In this document: piece by piece, positions 62,687 to 64,000 of the stretch
Numbering within the stretch: the first letter of the stretch is position 1
Layout of the letters: every line of letters starts with the position of its first letter
NCBI GenBank assembly: GCA_014239155.1
Contig: JAAZZQ010000088.1
Location: 184,888-248,887 of the forward strand
DNA from: Lachnospiraceae bacterium
GTDB taxonomy: Bacteria; Bacillota; Clostridia; Lachnospirales; Lachnospiraceae
Reading direction: 5' to 3'
Length of the DNA: 64,000 bases
Made by a program: the position numbers and the translations under genes
Notes under the pieces: model-generated
The model's input: the letters and a program-made list of their open reading frames with translations, nothing else
The model's database searches: none
Told to the model about the DNA's origin: nothing

Positions 62687-62793
62687 TGCCCCCTGCGCGG
62701 CACACAGGCATATTTCGTCCTGTGTCCGCTGCATATGGAATTTTTAGAAAAGAGGCTGCGACACACACCAGCATATGTGTCGCGCAGGGGGCA
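62687..62793. repeat. GC-rich 13-bp inverted repeat in the early control region
   Basis: TGCCCCCTGCGCG (62687-62699) is mirrored by CGCGCAGGGGGCA (62781-62793), with looser similarity further in. It lies in the 62570-62847 gap, which holds no convincing gene. It could be part of the replication origin or an early operator. Confidence 0.5.
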
Positions 62794-62847
62794 CGCTACT
62801 CTATTATGCAATTACTTCCTGTCTTATCATAATTGTATAACTAAAAC

Positions 62848-63000
62848 TTATGCACTTTTGTTGCTTTTACTCTCAAATTGTTTTCCTTGTTTCATTCTTC
62901 TTTCATATATTTTTAATATTGCAGTCGTAAATCTTTCCTGATATCCATCAGTAAATTCTACACTTACAGATATCTTTTTCGGCATCATACTTTTTTTCAT
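62848..63000 (-). CDS. Small phage protein
   Basis: 50 aa: basic, reading MKKSMMPKKISVSVEF at the start and KIYERRMKQGKQ later. GAGGAAGG lies somewhat far upstream of the ATG. Co-directional with the early block. A plausible small early gene of unknown function. Bases 63001-63146 hold a candidate leader with no other feature. Confidence 0.5.
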   Translation of the reverse strand: MKKSMMPKKISVSVEFTDGYQERFTTAILKIYERRMKQGKQFESKSNKSA

Positions 63001-63146
63001 ATACCCCAATACCTTCCTCGTATCCTCCTACGTAACTAATATCTTACATTTCTGTCCGCTGCCATTGCATTTTTTGGCTCCTTCTTCTATACTGTACTTA
63101 CAAGATGTTGCAATAGCCGAGTACTAAAGAAAGGAGATTCAAATTC

Positions 63147-63365
63147 ATGAATGTATCATTATTAAAGTATTTAGTATCTTTATCTGGAAATCAAGTTGAT
63201 ATTATTGATACCAACGCCTTTTTTGAGAAATATCCTAGAGAAACATACTCCTCCGAATTATATTCCCTAGAACAAATGGGCTTCATCACCTTATTGAACT
63301 CCAACAACAAGATTAAAGAGATTGGCGTGAACAAAAAGGCAATCGATTACGTAGAAAAATTGTAA
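63147..63365 (+). CDS. Small winged-helix-like phage protein
   Basis: 72 aa on the plus strand, with AAGGAG upstream of the ATG. Helix-helix-helix-beta pattern (SLLKYLVSLSGN, SSELYSLEQMGFITLLNSN) suggests a small winged helix. It is isolated in an otherwise minus-strand area and converges on the next small gene with a 53-bp overlap, so it may be a regulator of the lysogeny region. Function unknown. Confidence 0.6.
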   Translation: MNVSLLKYLVSLSGNQVDIIDTNAFFEKYPRETYSSELYSLEQMGFITLLNSNNKIKEIGVNKKAIDYVEKL

Positions 63366-63540
63366 TCACTACCACTGATATGACAGCATCAAATATTATC
63401 AATGCTGTCATGCTTTTTAACATTATCTCCATCTTACCCATCAACCAATTTTGACGCTCTTTTAGTATAGTGTAATAAAACTTTGCTATCTCATTGGTAT
63501 CTGCTTCTTTGATGTCATTATTTTCGTTAATCTTTCTCAC
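63313..63540 (-). CDS. Small membrane protein downstream of the Cro-like gene
   Basis: 75 aa with one transmembrane helix (LIIFDAVISVVVITIFL) and a charged N-terminus. The start is uncertain: AGGAGG overlaps the GTG at 63540, and an ATT follows 8 nt later. Overlaps the plus-strand gene at 63147-63365. Weakly supported. Confidence 0.4.
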   Translation of the reverse strand: MRKINENNDIKEADTNEIAKFYYTILKERQNWLMGKMEIMLKSMTALIIFDAVISVVVITIFLRNRLPFCSRQSL

Positions 63541-63572
63541 CTCCTCTATACTATTTTTTCACCGCCATACTC

Positions 63573-63803
63573 CTACAGCTTGTCGAGATATGCCGTATGA
63601 GGGGAAGATGCGTCCTCCTCTGTTGCAAATAAATACTCAAACGGTTTATTAAAGTACCTGCAAAATGCTTGACACTCACTCGGTCAAAATCTTCCGCTTC
63701 GTATTTTCTGACTATAAGAATTTCGACTAACGCCGATAATCTTTCCCATATCCTCATCTGTCAGATGGTTGTATGCTTTCTGACCTAATAAATTTGCGTA
63801 CAT
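63573..63803 (-). pseudogene. Cro-like XRE regulator with an in-frame TGA
   Basis: From ATG 63803 (AAGGAGG 8 nt upstream) the frame reads MYANLLGQKAYNHLTDEDMG and IIGVSRNSYSQKIRSGRF, a helix-turn-helix. It then meets TGA at 63686-63684 and continues in the same frame with PSECQAFCRYFNKPFEYLFA to a TAG at 63573. The continuation is what the family has after Arg-Phe-Thr-Pro, so a nonsense change is likely. The product may be a 39-aa HTH peptide. Confidence 0.7.
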
Positions 63804-63827
63804 ATATTCACCTCCTTGTAAGCGAAT

Positions 63828-63907
63828 CGCCAACCTTTATCTTGATTGTATCCGCATACCGCCAACTTGTCAATAGTATTTTTGAAATTTGTTGACATAT
63901 CGCCAAC
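63828..63907. promoter_or_regulatory. Three repressor operator half-sites
   Basis: CGCCAAC occurs at 63828-63834, 63860-63866 and 63901-63907, each preceded by a similar AT-rich or ATAC/ATAT context. They overlap the two divergent promoters, the layout of a lysis-lysogeny switch. Confidence 0.65.
63845..63873 (-). promoter_or_regulatory. Early leftward promoter (Cro-like gene)
   Basis: On the minus strand TTGACA (63873-63868), 17 bp, TACAAT (63850-63845). The middle CGCCAAC operator lies inside the spacer, so repressor binding would block it. Confidence 0.85.
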
Positions 63908-63920
63908 CTCATGTTAGGAT
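63892..63920 (+). promoter_or_regulatory. Repressor promoter
   Basis: TTGACA (63892-63897), 17 bp, TAGGAT (63915-63920), followed by GAGGTGACGAT and the ATG at 63943. The third operator copy lies in the spacer, allowing autoregulation. Confidence 0.8.
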
Positions 63921-63942
63921 AGCTTTGAAATGAGGTGACGAT

Positions 63943-64000
63943 ATGGGATTTTCTGAACAACTAAAAAAGGCACGTTTAAATATGAATTATACTCAACAAG
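63943..64000 (+). CDS. XRE-family phage repressor, N-terminal start (runs off the window)
   Basis: The first 19 residues MGFSEQLKKARLNMNYTQQ match the start of Cro/CI-type HTH regulators. GAGG is 7-8 nt upstream. Divergent from the Cro-like gene with shared operators. Integrase is expected beyond it. Confidence 0.8.
   Translation, partial: MGFSEQLKKARLNMNYTQQ

Noticed and set aside
62611..62811. 66-aa Cys/His-containing minus-strand frame
   Set aside because: It overlaps the GC-rich inverted repeat, has no RBS and no recognisable family.
63551..63757. 68-aa minus-strand frame
   Set aside because: It is a different frame over the broken Cro-like gene, whose own frame gives a clear HTH protein.

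Overview
The window looks like a chromosomal segment of a low-GC Gram-positive anaerobe of the Clostridia, most likely Lachnospiraceae. The reasons are AGGAGG-type ribosome binding sites, a LacI/lipoprotein-ABC/glycoside hydrolase sugar locus, a Gram-positive-style Tad pilus cluster with Flp1, DUF5702 and FHA proteins, and a siphovirus prophage of the type common in this group. Species cannot be told from the sequence.

Layout. 1-2.75 kb (minus): peptide-type ABC exporter, OmpR-family response regulator and the start of a sensor kinase. 3.2-14.8 kb: a carbohydrate locus. A minus-strand operon (two permeases, binding lipoprotein, LacI regulator, SGNH-like protein, GH3 glucosidase) diverges from a 1.1-kaa GH94-type phosphorylase. 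Both promoters have near-consensus sigma-A boxes and each is followed by the same cre/LacI-type operator. The gene set and phosphorylase length resemble the beta-1,2-oligoglucan (sophorooligosaccharide) locus of Listeria innocua, so import plus intracellular phosphorolysis of beta-glucans is the best guess. 14.8-18.5 kb: a decayed IS200/IS605 element, an MBL-fold hydrolase, an intact IS110-family transposase with a structured upstream RNA region, and two MITE-like repeats. 18.5-23.3 kb: a 1579-aa secreted wall-hydrolase/Ig-repeat protein. 23.3-31.0 kb (minus): a Tad pilus operon whose ATPase gene cpaF/tadA is cut off at its Asp-box.

From about 31.03 kb to the end of the window lies a prophage integrated into cpaF; its integrase and other end are outside the window. 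Going inward from the junction: nested inverted repeats, a candidate small structured RNA, a large metallophosphoesterase-NTPase gene (possible prophage-borne defence), a MITE and a decayed IS200, then lysin, holin, tail, head and packaging genes in one minus-strand late block (35.7-56.4 kb). The early block (56.5-62.6 kb) holds ParA/ParB, RNase H, replisome-organiser-like proteins and nucleases. A divergent repressor/Cro-type control region closes the window.

Most striking observations: (i) a 15-bp inverted repeat bounds a ~0.6-kb segment holding two tail-to-tail alternative C-termini for a collagen-like tail fibre, in frame at the crossover, so it looks like a DNA-inversion host-range switch; (ii) the metallophosphoesterase-NTPase cargo gene with a self-contained RNA candidate at its 3' end; (iii) prophage insertion in the Tad ATPase gene; (iv) repeated 19-bp palindromes inside parB; (v) a textbook A AAA AAC programmed frameshift in the tail chaperone gene.
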